A stretch of DNA of 64,000 nt. Origin: Sphingopyxis macrogoltabida (GTDB lineage: Bacteria > Pseudomonadota > Alphaproteobacteria > Sphingomonadales > Sphingomonadaceae). The translations under genes and the position numbers were made by a program. The stretch lies in assembly GCF_001307295.1 (NCBI RefSeq), contig NZ_CP012700.1:3537001-3601000 (forward strand), in the 5' to 3' direction. The notes under the pieces are model-generated. The model had not been told where the DNA came from. It saw only the letters and a program-made list of their open reading frames with translations, and ran no database searches. Shown here in pieces: positions 51,000-62,121 of the stretch (positions within the stretch are counted from its first letter, which is position 1; every line of letters begins with the position of its first letter).

Positions 51000-52157
51000 T
51001 CAATCGCGCAGGCGCACCAGATCGTTGAGCAGCCCTTCGGTGCCGCCCAACACCGTCAGCCGTTCGACCTTGCCCGCGATGCTTTCCAGCGCCTCGAGCT
51101 CCTTCAGGCGGAGCATGACCGGGTTTTCGGCCATGACCTTCGCCGTGTTGAGCAGCGAGCGCGTGGCGTTCGTTTCCTCACGCCGGCGGATGACGTTCGC
51201 CTCCGCCTCCTTCTGCACCGCGACGACCTGGTTCAGGATTTCGCGCATCTCGCCCGGCAGGATCACGTCCTTGAGCGCAATGTCCGAAACCTCGACCCCG
51301 ATCAGCGCCATGTCGGCACGGACCTTGTCCGCCGCCCCGGCGTCGACCGTCACCTTGTTTTCAAGGATCTGGTCGAGCGTCAGCGCGCCGAGCGTCTTGC
51401 GGAAGGCCAGCTGCAGCGCCCGGTAGAGCGCGTCGGCGAAATCCTTCACGCTCGTCACCGCGAGCAGCGGATCGGCAACGCGGTATTCCGCGCTGATGTT
51501 GATCCGCAGCGTCACACGGTCGCGGGTCAGCATTTCCTGCCCGGTGACGTCGAGCGACTGGCGGGTCAGGTCGACCAGCTTGACGCCGATCTTCCGCCCC
51601 GGGTTCCAGTAACCATAGACGCCCGGTTCGAGCCGGTCGGTCATGCGGCCGTCGATGCTGACAAGCGCGGTCTTGCCCTCGCCAACCTCGACCACCGTCA
51701 CGAACTGCATCCGGTCCGTCTTCTGCAAACGCTGGAGCAGCTTCGGTTCGACCCGTACATTATCGACGATATCGACGAGGCTCGCCTTCCACGGGCCTGC
51801 ATCGCTCCACACGATCAGCTTGGCGTCCGGACCGAGAATGGTGTTAATGATTCCATCGCGTTCGATGACAGCAATCTCGTTCTCGGCCGTACGGACCACC
51901 GTCAGATGCGTCGCCACATCCACCGGCAGCTTGTCGAGCACCGCCTGTTCATAGGCCGATGCGAACATCATCCGCGCGAGCGGCTGACGTTCGATGCGCA
52001 GCGACCCGTCGCGGTTCTTCAGCACATGTTCGCCGGCACCCAGGATGCCGCGGACCTCGCCCTTGTAGAGCCAGACCGCCCGTTCGGTTTCATCGATGAG
52101 CACGCGCTTGCGGCCCATCAGGCTATCGATCAGTTGCTTCATCATCTCATTCACCAT
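51000..52157 (-). CDS. Slipin family (SPFH/band 7) protein
   Basis: 385 residues. The SPFH domain (VIERDGIINTILG, VGVGEG-like VVEVGEGKTALVSIDG, RDRVTLRINISAEYRV) is followed by coiled coil (VQKEAEANVIRRREETNATR) and a C-terminal region (LKELEALESIAGKVERL). No N-terminal membrane hairpin is evident, unlike typical stomatins, so it may bind the membrane through partners. Alternative ATG starts exist at 52145 and 52142. Terminator downstream. Confidence 0.9.
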   Translation of the reverse strand: MVNEMMKQLIDSLMGRKRVLIDETERAVWLYKGEVRGILGAGEHVLKNRDGSLRIERQPLARMMFASAYEQAVLDKLPVDVATHLTVVRTAENEIAVIERDGIINTILGPDAKLIVWSDAGPWKASLVDIVDNVRVEPKLLQRLQKTDRMQFVTVVEVGEGKTALVSIDGRMTDRLEPGVYGYWNPGRKIGVKLVDLTRQSLDVTGQEMLTRDRVTLRINISAEYRVADPLLAVTSVKDFADALYRALQLAFRKTLGALTLDQILENKVTVDAGAADKVRADMALIGVEVSDIALKDVILPGEMREILNQVVAVQKEAEANVIRRREETNATRSLLNTAKVMAENPVMLRLKELEALESIAGKVERLTVLGGTEGLLNDLVRLRD

Positions 52158-52498
52158 TCTTAATCCGCGTCACGTCACGCCGATTTCCTTTCTTGCTTGC
52201 GGTTGCACATTCCCCGTCAGCCCAAAGGGTCCGGGGACCGGCGGCATGGCGGCGGGCGGACAAGAGGCGAGCGGGCCTTGCAGCGCGCGGCACGGGGACA
52301 GACCGTTCGAAAACGGCGCGTCCCAGTCCCGGCGCAGCGCAACCATCACCGCCTGTCGAGCCTTCCGGCATGGCGTCCGGACGAAGCCGTCCCATCCACC
52401 ACCCAAAGGCGGCGAACAGGCGCAGCGCCCTTTCGCAAGCCGATCCCCGAAGCCCCACGTTAAGGACCAGAACCTAAATCTGGCGGTCTTTGAAGGAC
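52158..52498. other. 340-bp gene-free stretch
   Basis: Open frames exist on both strands (52170-52406 minus, 52197-52463 plus) but neither has a recognisable family, a ribosome site or a codon pattern clearly better than the others. Small palindromes are seen (GGTCC-GG-GGACC at 52228-52239; CCGTT-CGAA-AACGG near 52303). It may hold the slipin promoter. Confidence 0.4.
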
Positions 52499-52571
52499 CG
52501 TGTGGAGAGGGAGTCGAACCCTCGACACCTAGATTACAAGTCTAGTGCTCTACCCGCTGAGCTATCCATTG
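52499..52571 (-). tRNA. tRNA-Thr(TGT)-like gene with defective acceptor stem
   Basis: D arm (GCTC/GAGC), anticodon arm (CTAGA-CTTGTAA-TCTAG, anticodon TGT with U33) and T arm (GAGGG-TTCGACT-CCCTC) are all good. The acceptor pairs only four of seven: the 3' strand TCCACAC would need GTGTGGA but the 5' strand reads CAATGGA. No CCA follows. Its 5' end overlaps the CCA of the preceding tRNA-like gene. Probably a degenerate tRNA or a tRNA-like element. Confidence 0.5.
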
Positions 52572-52645
52572 GGTCTTTTGACGGGAATCGAACCCGCGAC
52601 CTCCGGTCTTGCGGACCGGCGCTCTCACCACTGAGCTACAAAAGT
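52570..52645 (-). tRNA. tRNA-like gene, anticodon GCA, CCA encoded
   Basis: Canonical geometry: T8-A9, D arm GCTC/GAGC, anticodon stem CCGGT/ACCGG, 5-nt variable loop, T arm GCGGG/CCCGT. Acceptor pairs 2-7 form (A1-A72 do not) and C73-CCA is encoded. The loop CCGCAAG puts GCA in the anticodon, nominally Cys, but position 33 is C instead of the near-universal U and the discriminator is C rather than the U73 expected for Cys. A functional Cys tRNA is therefore doubtful. Confidence 0.5.
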
Positions 52646-52837
52646 CGTCCAACCGACCAAACGTGGCGGCATCCGTACAGCGAACCGGCAGCGCCGGTCG
52701 ATGCGGGCGGGCTTCGCGAAACCCCGATCCGTCGATGTCCGCCCCGCCGACTGGCCGGGGGACGGCGCCGTTAGGCGCGGTCAAAATATCGTGCAAGTAA
52801 AAAATGACATATAAGGAATATTTTACATCGGAATCGA

Positions 52838-53830
52838 CTAGAGCGCGCCCCATGATCGATAGTCTTCGACATGCGCATTGGGCCTGCGAAAGCTGGTAAA
52901 ACTCATGCTGGCCGACAGGTCGAGCGCTTCGACCTGATGCCACCAGCCGACGGGCAGGAATATCGCCTCGCCCGGACCGATGACCGTTTCGAGCACCGGC
53001 GGCACAGCCGAATCGCCATCCCCGGCAGGCAACGCTTCATTGCCCCAGTCAGAGAAGCAGTGACGGCTGTTGCGCATGCGCGCATATGCCCATGGCGGCG
53101 CCATCCGCACGCGCTTGCGGCCCACGACCTGAACAAGCAGGTTGTTGGTGAGATCGTGGTGCCAGGGGGTGAGCGTCCCCTTCGGCCCCAGCCAGAAAAA
53201 GCCATCGCGCACGCGGGTGCCGTCGAGCAGCGCGATCGGCGCCATATCGTCCCAGAGCGGGGCGAGCGCCGCGGCATTGGTGCCGCTGTTATAGGCGGTG
53301 AGATAGATGTCGTTGCTCGCCTCGTCGCTGCGCAGCCAGTCGACCAGCTCGCCAAAGCGTATGAGGCGGCGGTGGTCGTCCTTCGCGAGCTCATAATCGG
53401 GGTCGCGTTCGCGTTCGACCTGCGCCTCGACGACCGCGTCGCCCGCAACCGCCGCGAAATGATCGAGCGACCAGCGCACGAGCGCCGGCCAATGATCGAC
53501 GAGGCCGGAGAGCTTTGCGGGCCGGTTCGCCTCATAATAATGATGGTAGAATTGATCGGGCGCAGGCGCATCGAGCATGTCGAGCATGAAGCCGCCGTCG
53601 GCCTCGCGCGCGAGGCGCTCCTGATTGGCGAGCAGCCAGCCCTGCTTCGCCATCCGCGCGGCCTGCCGCCGCAGCATCGCGGCCATCGGGTCCTTCGCCA
53701 GCCGGTCGATCTCATACTTTGCCGCGGCCGCCGACACGCCCGCCGCCGCCAGCCGGGCGTGGAGCGCAGCATCGTCCTCGCCGGCCGCGAGGCCTTCGGC
53801 GAGCAGGGTGCGTTTATCGGGCTGGGGCAT
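52838..53830 (-). CDS. Cupin-like (JmjC/Cupin_8) Fe(II)/2-oxoglutarate oxygenase-type protein
   Basis: 330 residues. An N-terminal helical region (about 1-90) precedes a Cupin_8 domain with the HxD of LTPWHHDLTNNLLVQVVG and distal His in LPVGWWHQVEAL, plus YHHYYEANRPAKLSGLVDHW near its start. The family includes asparaginyl and ribosomal-protein hydroxylases; the target is unknown. ATG 53830 with GAGGAG upstream; the frame is open to 53977 without homology. An AT-rich stretch (52795-52827) lies downstream. Confidence 0.88.
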   Translation of the reverse strand: MPQPDKRTLLAEGLAAGEDDAALHARLAAAGVSAAAAKYEIDRLAKDPMAAMLRRQAARMAKQGWLLANQERLAREADGGFMLDMLDAPAPDQFYHHYYEANRPAKLSGLVDHWPALVRWSLDHFAAVAGDAVVEAQVERERDPDYELAKDDHRRLIRFGELVDWLRSDEASNDIYLTAYNSGTNAAALAPLWDDMAPIALLDGTRVRDGFFWLGPKGTLTPWHHDLTNNLLVQVVGRKRVRMAPPWAYARMRNSRHCFSDWGNEALPAGDGDSAVPPVLETVIGPGEAIFLPVGWWHQVEALDLSASMSFTSFRRPNAHVEDYRSWGAL

Positions 53831-53885
53831 CGAACACTCCTCGGCTGCGCTCAAAGAATATTGCGATGACAAAAGGATGACAATG

Positions 53886-55166
53886 CTAGTCGCCCGCCGG
53901 TCCCTTATAGTCCACCCCATAGACCGCCGCGCGAAAGTCGCGGTGCAGCGTACCGTCATAGGGAATGGTCTGGACAAAGAAGACCGCCGTCAACCGGTTT
54001 GCAGGATCGACCCAGAACAGCGTCGACGCCATGCCGTCCCAGAAAAACTCGCCGGTCGCGCCGCGATTTTCCTGCGGCGTTTGCGGCGTTCCCTTGCGAA
54101 CCGCGACATCGAAGCCGAAGCCGACGGTGCCCTTGCCGGGAAGCCATGCGCGTTCGGCAATCGCGGGATCGAGCTGGTCGGTCGCCATCAACCGCACCGT
54201 CGACGGTTTCAGGATGCGGGCGCCATCGAGCAACCCCTCGTTCAGCAGCATGCGCGCGAAACGATGATAATCGTCGAGGGTCGAGGCGAGGCCGAAACCG
54301 CCCGGGGTCAGCGCGTGATCGGTGAAATTCAGCGTTCGCGCCGTTGCTGCATCCTGCTGGACGAGCTTGCCGTCCTTTTTCACGTTCATCGCCGCGAAGC
54401 GCGGCAGCCGGTCGTCGGGCTGGCGCCATGCCGTCTCGGTCATCTTCAGCGGCGCGAAGATATGTGTGTTCACATAGGCGGCGAAGGACTCGCCCGACAG
54501 TTTCTCGACCAGCGCGGCCTGCACGTCGACCGCGGCGCTATATTCCCACCGCGTTCCCGGATGGAACAAGAGCGGCACGGCGGCGAGCCGGCGGCTTGCC
54601 TCGGCGAGCGGGATGCCGAGCGCGAGCGGATCGGCGGCGACATAAGCGGCGTGGACCGGGGTCGCCCCCGCGCCATAGGCGAAGCCCGCGGTATGACGCA
54701 GGATATCGCGGACGGTGATCGGCCGTTCGGCGGCTAAGTAGCGCGGCTGGCCCGTCGCATCGACCCCGGCATAGACGCGCATGTCGGCATATTCGGGCAG
54801 GTAGCGGGCCAGCGGATCGTCGAGCCGGAACTTGCCCTGTTCCCAGAGCTGCATCAGCGCGACCCCGGTCACCGGCTTGGTCATAGAATAGATTTGCGCG
54901 ATCGTATCGCGGCGCATCGGCCGCTTCGCCGCGCGGTCGGCCATGCCCGCCGCGCCGAAATAAACCTCGCGCCCGTCCTGCCAGATCAGCGCCGACGTCC
55001 CTGCCGCCCGCCCGTCGGCGACCATTGCGGCGAGCGCGGCGTCGATGCGCGCCTTGTCGATCGTCACCGTTTCGGCCGGAGCGGTGTGGGCCTGTGCCGC
55101 CGGAACGGTCGCAGCGAACAGGACGCTCGCTGCGATTATCGCCAGTGCCATTCGTCTGCCGCGCAT
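53886..55166 (-). CDS. Serine hydrolase, class C beta-lactamase/esterase family
   Basis: 426 residues. A signal peptide (AASVLFAATVPAAQA) precedes the beta-lactamase fold: SxxK in IYSMTKPVTGVAL, YxN-like Tyr in WEYSAAVDVQAAL, and ILRHTAGFAYG. The KTG-like motif is unclear, as in EstB-type esterases, so hydrolysis of an ester or D-amino peptide is as likely as of a beta-lactam. Good GGGAGAGATGG site before the ATG. Confidence 0.88.
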   Translation of the reverse strand: MRGRRMALAIIAASVLFAATVPAAQAHTAPAETVTIDKARIDAALAAMVADGRAAGTSALIWQDGREVYFGAAGMADRAAKRPMRRDTIAQIYSMTKPVTGVALMQLWEQGKFRLDDPLARYLPEYADMRVYAGVDATGQPRYLAAERPITVRDILRHTAGFAYGAGATPVHAAYVAADPLALGIPLAEASRRLAAVPLLFHPGTRWEYSAAVDVQAALVEKLSGESFAAYVNTHIFAPLKMTETAWRQPDDRLPRFAAMNVKKDGKLVQQDAATARTLNFTDHALTPGGFGLASTLDDYHRFARMLLNEGLLDGARILKPSTVRLMATDQLDPAIAERAWLPGKGTVGFGFDVAVRKGTPQTPQENRGATGEFFWDGMASTLFWVDPANRLTAVFFVQTIPYDGTLHRDFRAAVYGVDYKGPAGD

Positions 55167-55259
55167 GCCATCTCTCCCAGACCGGTGGTTCGGCGTGGTT
55201 CGGGACGCAGCAGATGGGATTGCCGGGGCACGGTCAACCCGAATAGGTCTGCAACGCGT

Positions 55260-56621
55260 TTATTCGCCGGCGGTGCCTGTGGCCGGGGGCGCTTCGGCTG
55301 CGGTCAGGGAGCCATTCTGGACCAGCCACTGCGGATAACGCGCCTGTACCGACGCCATGATCCGGTCGACCGCGGCGGCGACCTCGGCGCTTTCTTCTTC
55401 GCGATCGCGCTGGACGACCACCCGCCTCGCCTGCGCGTCGATCAGCACCCGGTCGCGCGCCACCAGGTCGCCGACGGTTAGCCCGGTGAGGATCGCCCGG
55501 CTTTCCTCCTCGCGCTGTTCGAGCGCCGCGAGGCGCTGGTTCAGCCGTTCCTCGAACTGCGCGGCGGCGTTGGTCTGCTGCCTGAGCTGGACGATGCTGA
55601 CGCGGACGTTGCGGCGCGCCTTGTCGCGCACGGCGCGGGCAAGGTTGGCGTTGAGCTGCGACGCATAGCGGTCGACCAGCACCACCCCGTCGATCGCGAT
55701 CTCGTCATTCTCGATCCGGACGTTCAGGCTGTCGACGCGGTCATCCTTGCCGAGCAGCGCCGCGAGTTCGGATTGTACCGTCGTACGCGCGCCGATTTCG
55801 CGGACGATACTATTCAGCGACAGCGCCAGCGGGATCGAGAGGACACCGAGCGTCGCGGCGATGCCGACCACCTGCATCGCTGTGTGCTGCGGCGTCAACG
55901 AGGGGCCGAACCGATTGAGCCGCGCGACGATCGTCGCCGCAAACGCGATGGCGAGCGTATTGGTAAGGAAGAGCAAAGCCGCGCCGAGTGCGAAGTCGAA
56001 ACGCCCCGTCGCGAGGCCGAAGCCGATCGTCGAAAGCGGCGGCACCAGCGCGGTCGCGATCGCGACCCCGACCATCACCCCCGACAGCTTGCGCATGATC
56101 GCATAAACGCCGGCGATGCCGCCGACGACCGCGACGCCGAGGTCGAGCAGGGTCGGTTGCGTCCGCGCCCTGATTTCGGGCGTTACGTCCTTGATCGGCG
56201 AGAGCCAGATGATCAGCATCGCGACCAGCACCGCGACAGCCATGCCCGCCGCCATCGTCGCCAGCGAGCGCTTGATCAGGCTGCTTTCAAGCGTCGCGAG
56301 CCCGAAACCGACCCCCATGATGGGGCCCAGCAGCGGCGACACGAGCATCGCGCCGATGACCACCGCCGCCGAGCCCTGGAGCAGGCCCAAGGTCGCGATC
56401 GCCGCCGACAAGGTGATCAGCAGCAGAAATTTTTGATTGAATCGCGCATCGCGCGCGACGCTTGCCAACGTCAGCGCGCGGCCGTGATCGTCTTCTTCGG
56501 CCGCATCGTCGTCGTCATCGTCGCGGGTCTCGCGGCCTGGCCCCGTCCGCGCAGACCGGCGACCACCGGCGTTGAACGGTGCGTCGCCCAGTCCGGGGAC
56601 TCCGGGGTGGTGACCCGCCAC
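55260..56621 (-). CDS. DUF389 family membrane protein (TIGR00341-like)
   Basis: 453 residues. An acidic N-terminus ([13 protein letters not shown]) precedes about six helices with the DUF389 core motif [20 protein letters not shown], and [19 protein letters not shown] long C-terminal cytoplasmic or periplasmic domain has coiled coil ([11 protein letters not shown]). Function unknown. A GTG start; it follows etfA by 12 bp and may share that transcript. Confidence 0.85.
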   Translation of the reverse strand: MAGHHPGVPGLGDAPFNAGGRRSARTGPGRETRDDDDDDAAEEDDHGRALTLASVARDARFNQKFLLLITLSAAIATLGLLQGSAAVVIGAMLVSPLLGPIMGVGFGLATLESSLIKRSLATMAAGMAVAVLVAMLIIWLSPIKDVTPEIRARTQPTLLDLGVAVVGGIAGVYAIMRKLSGVMVGVAIATALVPPLSTIGFGLATGRFDFALGAALLFLTNTLAIAFAATIVARLNRFGPSLTPQHTAMQVVGIAATLGVLSIPLALSLNSIVREIGARTTVQSELAALLGKDDRVDSLNVRIENDEIAIDGVVLVDRYASQLNANLARAVRDKARRNVRVSIVQLRQQTNAAAQFEERLNQRLAALEQREEESRAILTGLTVGDLVARDRVLIDAQARRVVVQRDREEESAEVAAAVDRIMASVQARYPQWLVQNGSLTAAEAPPATGTAGE

Positions 56622-56633
56622 GGCGGCTGCCGC

Positions 56634-57563
56634 TTAGATTTTCCCGGTCAGTTCGGGAACGGCGCTGAACAGATCGGCGACGAGGCCGAAGTCGGCGACC
56701 TGGAAGATCGGCGCGTCTTCGTCCTTGTTGATCGCGACGATCGTCTTCGAATCCTTCATCCCGGCGAGATGCTGGATCGCGCCCGAGATGCCGATCGCGA
56801 AGTAAACTTCCGGCGCGACGATCTTGCCGGTCTGGCCGACCTGATAGTCGTTGGGGACATAGCCCGCATCGACCGCGGCGCGCGAAGCGCCGAGCGCGGC
56901 GCCGAGCTTGTCGGCGAGCGGGACGATGACTTCCTGATATTTCTCGCTCGAACCCAGCGCGCGGCCGCCCGAGACGATGATCTTCGCCGAGGTCAGCTCG
57001 GGGCGATCCTGCTTGGCGATTTCAGCGCCGACGAAGCTCGAGATGCCGGTGTCGCCACCCGCCGAGACGGCTTCGACCGCACCCGAACCACCGGTGCTGG
57101 CGGCCTTTTCAAAGGCGGTGCCGCGGACGGTCAGAACGAGTTTCGCGTCCGACGATTCGACGGTCGCGATCGCGTTGCCGGCGTAGATCGGACGGGTGAA
57201 GGTCTTCGGACCCTCGACCGACAGGATTTCCGAAATCTGCATGACGTCGAGCAAGGCTGCGACGCGCGGCGCGATATTCTTGCCGGTCGTGGTGGCGGGC
57301 GCGACGAACGCATCGTGCGAACCCATGAGGTCGGCGACGAGCGGCGCAATGTTTTCGGGCAGGTTGTGACCGAAAGCGGCATTGTCGGCGACATGGACCT
57401 TGCCGACGCCGGCGATGCCGGCGGCCGCCTTGGCGACGCCATCGACGCCGCTACCGGCGACGAGCAGGTGGACTTCGCCGAGCTTCGCGGCGGCGGTCAC
57501 CGCAGCGAGCGTGGCATCCTTGACGGCGCTGCCGTCATGTTCGACCCAAACGAGCGTTTTCAT
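56634..57563 (-). CDS. etfA: Electron transfer flavoprotein alpha subunit
   Basis: 309 residues. The C-terminal FAD-binding signature ([20 protein letters not shown], then [20 protein letters not shown]) is complete, as is the N-terminal domain ([20 protein letters not shown]). With EtfB it accepts electrons from acyl-CoA dehydrogenases and passes them to ETF-quinone oxidoreductase. Start overlaps the etfB stop by 4 bp (ATGA). Confidence 0.97.
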   Translation of the reverse strand: MKTLVWVEHDGSAVKDATLAAVTAAAKLGEVHLLVAGSGVDGVAKAAAGIAGVGKVHVADNAAFGHNLPENIAPLVADLMGSHDAFVAPATTTGKNIAPRVAALLDVMQISEILSVEGPKTFTRPIYAGNAIATVESSDAKLVLTVRGTAFEKAASTGGSGAVEAVSAGGDTGISSFVGAEIAKQDRPELTSAKIIVSGGRALGSSEKYQEVIVPLADKLGAALGASRAAVDAGYVPNDYQVGQTGKIVAPEVYFAIGISGAIQHLAGMKDSKTIVAINKDEDAPIFQVADFGLVADLFSAVPELTGKI

Positions 57564-58309
57564 GAATGCACTCCCAGCGCTTTGAGCTTGGCAACCAGAT
57601 CATCGACGTCGGCAACCTTGACGCCGGCCGAGCGGACGGGCGGTTCCGATACCTTGACCGTCTTGACGCGCGGCGTGGTGTCGACGCCGTAGTCGGCGGG
57701 CGACTTGGTATCAAGCGGCTTCGACTTCGCCTTCATGATGTTCGGCAGCGAGGCATAGCGCGGCTCGTTGAGGCGCAGGTCGGTGGTGACGATCGCGGGA
57801 AGCTTGAGCTTCACCGTTTCGAGGCCGCCATCGACTTCACGCGTCACGCTGACATGATCGCCTTCGACGTTGACGGCGCTGGCGAAGGTACCCTGCGCCC
57901 AGCCGGTCAGCGCAGCGAGCATCTGGCCGGTCTGGTTGTTGTCGCCGTCGATTGCCTGCTTGCCGAGGATCACGAGGCCCGGCTGTTCGGCATCGGCAAT
58001 CGCCTTGAAGATCTTGGCGAGCGCGAGCGGTTCGACTTCGTCGTCGGTCTGGACGAGGATCGCGCGGTCGGCGCCCATCGCGAGCGCGGTGCGCAGCGTT
58101 TCCTGCGCCTTCGCCGGGCCGACGCTAACCGCGACGATCTCGGTCGCGACGCCCTTTTCCTTCAGGCGGATCGCCTCTTCGACGCCGATCTCGTCGAACG
58201 GGTTCATCGACATCTTCACATTCGCAAGGTCAACGCCTGTGCCGTCGGACTTGACCCGCGGCTTCACGTTGTAATCGAGCACCCGCTTGACGGGGACGAG
58301 GATTTTCAT
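57560..58309 (-). CDS. etfB: Electron transfer flavoprotein beta subunit
   Basis: 249 residues. [19 protein letters not shown] at the start and the signature [22 protein letters not shown] are typical; the AMP-binding region [18 protein letters not shown] is intact. ATG 58309 has GGAG upstream; the frame is open a further 11 codons. Partner of etfA directly downstream. Confidence 0.97.
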   Translation of the reverse strand: MKILVPVKRVLDYNVKPRVKSDGTGVDLANVKMSMNPFDEIGVEEAIRLKEKGVATEIVAVSVGPAKAQETLRTALAMGADRAILVQTDDEVEPLALAKIFKAIADAEQPGLVILGKQAIDGDNNQTGQMLAALTGWAQGTFASAVNVEGDHVSVTREVDGGLETVKLKLPAIVTTDLRLNEPRYASLPNIMKAKSKPLDTKSPADYGVDTTPRVKTVKVSEPPVRSAGVKVADVDDLVAKLKALGVHS

Positions 58310-58386
58310 GGCTTTTAAAGCTCCTCTCGAAAAATTGTGCACTGCGCCATAGTTGCGCTTTACGTAAACGTCAACTAGCAGTCCCG

Positions 58387-58413
58387 CGCGCGCTCCCCGA
58401 CGAGGAGCGCGCG
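58387..58413 (-). other. GC-rich hairpin downstream of sucC
   Basis: A perfect 10-bp stem (58387-58396 with 58404-58413) and a 7-nt loop lie just after the sucC stop. No T-run follows, so it may be a weak or Rho-assisted terminator, or an mRNA 3' stabiliser. Confidence 0.6.
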
Positions 58414-58420
58414 TCTCTTA

Positions 58421-59629
<1,209 letters not shown>

Positions 59630-59732
59630 GAGGTCTGCCGGGCCTTTCGACTCTGGGGAAGAGATGATCGGCGCCGCCTAAGCACAAGTTTGGCGGCAAC
59701 GCTACCCCTGAGACCCCGACAGTAATTCTTGC

Positions 59733-60047
59733 CTAGCTGAAAGCGCAGACCGCCGCCGAACTGGTGGTGACCGTCAAAATCTCTGGGTCTTTGAGCGCGC
59801 GGACCTTGTGAAGGAACTGGTTGAACGACAGGTCGCTCATCCTTTTATCCTTGAGGCTGCCGAGCGATCCGAGGCGGCGGAGCTGGACGAGCGACAGCCG
59901 GTCGACCATCCGGTCGGCCATGCAGGCGGCGATCGCTTGCGACAGTCCGGCGTTCACCAGCCCGGCGCGCAGCCGCGTTTCGGGTGTCGCGCATGCGGAG
60001 AGCGCGAGGGCCGCGATCGCGGGAAGGAGAAGAAGAGGTTTCATCAT
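59733..60047 (-). CDS. Small lipoprotein, unknown function
   Basis: About 104 residues. A lipobox LSAC (Cys19) follows a hydrophobic stretch (PLLLLPAIAALALSAC). The mature part is helical (NAGLSQAIAACMADRMVDRL) and resembles small periplasmic lipoproteins of sphingomonads, but no characterised family is recognised. ATG 60047 has AAGGCGG upstream; the frame is open to 60080. Confidence 0.7.
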   Translation of the reverse strand: MMKPLLLLPAIAALALSACATPETRLRAGLVNAGLSQAIAACMADRMVDRLSLVQLRRLGSLGSLKDKRMSDLSFNQFLHKVRALKDPEILTVTTSSAAVCAFS

Positions 60048-60122
60048 CGCCGCCTTTAGCCGGTCAGACGGAGAAGCCAAAGACCGTTTGTCCTCCCTCG
60101 GGATAAACGCATTCGGCGATGC

Positions 60123-61283
60123 TCAGCGCCCGTGAAATTCGGCGACCGCGCCCGACACCGCCTGCATCAGCGACATGCGCGCCGGGATCGGCGAGGTCGT
60201 GTTGCCGAGCATGACGACGATGGCATAGCGGGTGCCGTCGGGGGCGGTCGCGATGCCGATGTCGTTATAGCCGGCGGTCATGCCCTTGTAATCCTGCCCC
60301 GTCCCCGTCTTGTGAAGAAATTGCCAGCCGGGCGGCAGTCCGCCCTTGAGCCGCCGCGGGCCGCTCTTGGTCCGGCTCATCACGCCGAGCAGATACTCGG
60401 TCGATTCGGGCGACAGCAAGGTGCCGCGGGCGAGGCGGGTCAGGGCGCTGGCGATGGCCGACGGACTCGCACCGTCGACCGGATTGGCGAGATAATTGTC
60501 CATCGCCGCCTTGCGCGTTGCGTCGGGCAGCGCGGCGCGCGCGGTCTGGAAATTGCGGCCGCGCGAATAGCTTTGCTGCCAGGTCAGGCCCGCAGTGCCG
60601 CTCTGCAGCAGCCGCTCGCCGGGGCCGAAGCGGATCGACCCCAGACCCTTGTTCGCGATGAAACGGCGCACCGCGTCGGGGCCGCCGACGGTGCGCAGCA
60701 GGCTGTCGTTGGCGAGATTGTCGCTGTGCGTGATCGCGGTCTCGATAAGGTCGCGGACGCTCATCGTCACCGACCCTTCGGCGAGGACACGTGCGGCGAG
60801 CGGCTGGTGGAACACCGCGAGGTCGTCGGGGCCGATACGCACCATCTGATCGAGGCGGAGCCGGCCCTGATCGACCGCGTCGAGCACCGCCATCGTTACC
60901 CACAGCTTCGACACGCTCTGCTGCGGGAACAGGTCGCCGCCGCGCTCGGAAAACTCCCATTCGCCGTCGATGCGCTGGATGGCGATGCCGGTCTTGCCGG
61001 GAAAGGCGCGCCACAAGCCGTTGATGCGGTCGGAGAGCCCGGCGGGCGGGCGGCGGAAGCCAGGGTCGAGCGTGCCGCGCGGCGCCGGAAGCTGCGACCG
61101 CACCGGCTGGCCGATCGGCACCGTCACCGACCCGGTCGAACTGCGCACGGGTTGCTGCTGCTGTTGCGGCGGCGCATGCTGCGCGCGCGGTTGCGGGACG
61201 ATCGCGGAGCTGGCGCAGCCCGCGAGCACCGCGGCACTCGTCAGCGCGGCGAGCAGCGGCTTGCCGGTAAACTCGAACTTCAT
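60123..61283 (-). CDS. Class A-type serine hydrolase (beta-lactamase2 fold) lipoprotein
   Basis: 386 residues. A lipobox LAGC (Cys23) is followed by a Gln/Pro-rich linker. The penicilloyl-serine transferase motifs are SVSK (Ser123, Lys126), SDN (187-189) and KTG (LHKTGTGQD). The Glu166-xx-Leu-Asn omega-loop motif of true class A lactamases is not found in its expected place, so deacylation of penicillins may be poor and a PBP-like or esterase role is possible. Confidence 0.88.
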   Translation of the reverse strand: MKFEFTGKPLLAALTSAAVLAGCASSAIVPQPRAQHAPPQQQQQPVRSSTGSVTVPIGQPVRSQLPAPRGTLDPGFRRPPAGLSDRINGLWRAFPGKTGIAIQRIDGEWEFSERGGDLFPQQSVSKLWVTMAVLDAVDQGRLRLDQMVRIGPDDLAVFHQPLAARVLAEGSVTMSVRDLIETAITHSDNLANDSLLRTVGGPDAVRRFIANKGLGSIRFGPGERLLQSGTAGLTWQQSYSRGRNFQTARAALPDATRKAAMDNYLANPVDGASPSAIASALTRLARGTLLSPESTEYLLGVMSRTKSGPRRLKGGLPPGWQFLHKTGTGQDYKGMTAGYNDIGIATAPDGTRYAIVVMLGNTTSPIPARMSLMQAVSGAVAEFHGR

Positions 61284-61431
61284 TCAGACCCCGCGCTTGC
61301 GACCATTATCATCTTGTTTTGTTCCCGACCCCCATCGGTCGGGCCGTTCGTCCCGCAGCCATGCGAAGCGGACCAGCGATTTGCGACGAATGATTCTTCT
61401 GCCGCGATGAGCGGCGCATCGGGCGACGCGT

Positions 61432-62121
61432 TCAGGGTGCCGGGGTACCGCGGACGAGCGCCGGATAGAGCCGCTTCAGCGCCGCCAGCTTCGGCGCGTC
61501 CCAGCGGACGATATAGGAGTTGGCCGGATTGCGGCGCATGAAATCCTGATGATTCGCCTCGGCGCGATAAAAGCGCTTGTAGCTTTCGACCGGCACGACG
61601 ACCGGCTTCGCGAAATATTTTCCCTTGCCGATCTGCGCCAGATAGGCGGTCGCCACCTGCCGCTGCACCGCGTCCATCGGCACGATCGCGGCGCGATATT
61701 GGGTGCCGACGTCGGGGCCCTGCCGGTTCTTCAGCGTCGGGTCGGCAACGACCGAAAAGAGGATGCGCAGCAGGGTGCCATAGCTGACCTGCGTGGGGTC
61801 ATAGACGATGCGCACCGCTTCGGCATGGCCGGAGGTGCCGTCGTGCGTCAGTTCGTACCGGGCGGTCGCGGCGCTGCCGCCATGATAGCCCGATTCGACC
61901 GAGATCACGCCCTTGACGTTGGAAAAGACGCCCTCGACGCCCCAGAAGCAGCCCCCCGCAAGCACAGCGGTGGCGCGCTTCGCCTTGACGGCGGGATCGA
62001 CTGTAGCGGCGGGACGCCGGACGACGCTTTCAGCCTTTGCAGGCGCGCATCCAACGAGCAGCGCTCCGGCGACGAGCGCCGTCAGCGCATGGGAGACGAA
62101 ATGGCGGCGCCGCGCCGTCAC
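61432..62121 (-). CDS. msrA: Peptide methionine sulfoxide reductase MsrA, exported
   Basis: 229 residues. An N-terminal lipoprotein-like signal (LLVGC, Cys25) precedes a full MsrA domain with catalytic GCFWG (Cys58) and GYHGG, HAEAVRIVYDP, YFAKPVVVPVE. It repairs oxidised methionine in the periplasm with thioredoxin-type reductants. The GTG start overlaps the stop of a 35-residue ORF (GTGA). Confidence 0.94.
   Translation of the reverse strand: MTARRRHFVSHALTALVAGALLVGCAPAKAESVVRRPAATVDPAVKAKRATAVLAGGCFWGVEGVFSNVKGVISVESGYHGGSAATARYELTHDGTSGHAEAVRIVYDPTQVSYGTLLRILFSVVADPTLKNRQGPDVGTQYRAAIVPMDAVQRQVATAYLAQIGKGKYFAKPVVVPVESYKRFYRAEANHQDFMRRNPANSYIVRWDAPKLAALKRLYPALVRGTPAP

Noticed and set aside
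52170..52406. 78-residue Pro-rich minus-strand ORF upstream of the slipin gene
   Set aside because: No ribosome site or family; frames on the other strand are equally open.
52490..52774. 94-residue ORF with RESNPRHLDYKSSALP
   Set aside because: Translation of the antisense of the two tRNA-like genes, a well-known type of false ORF.
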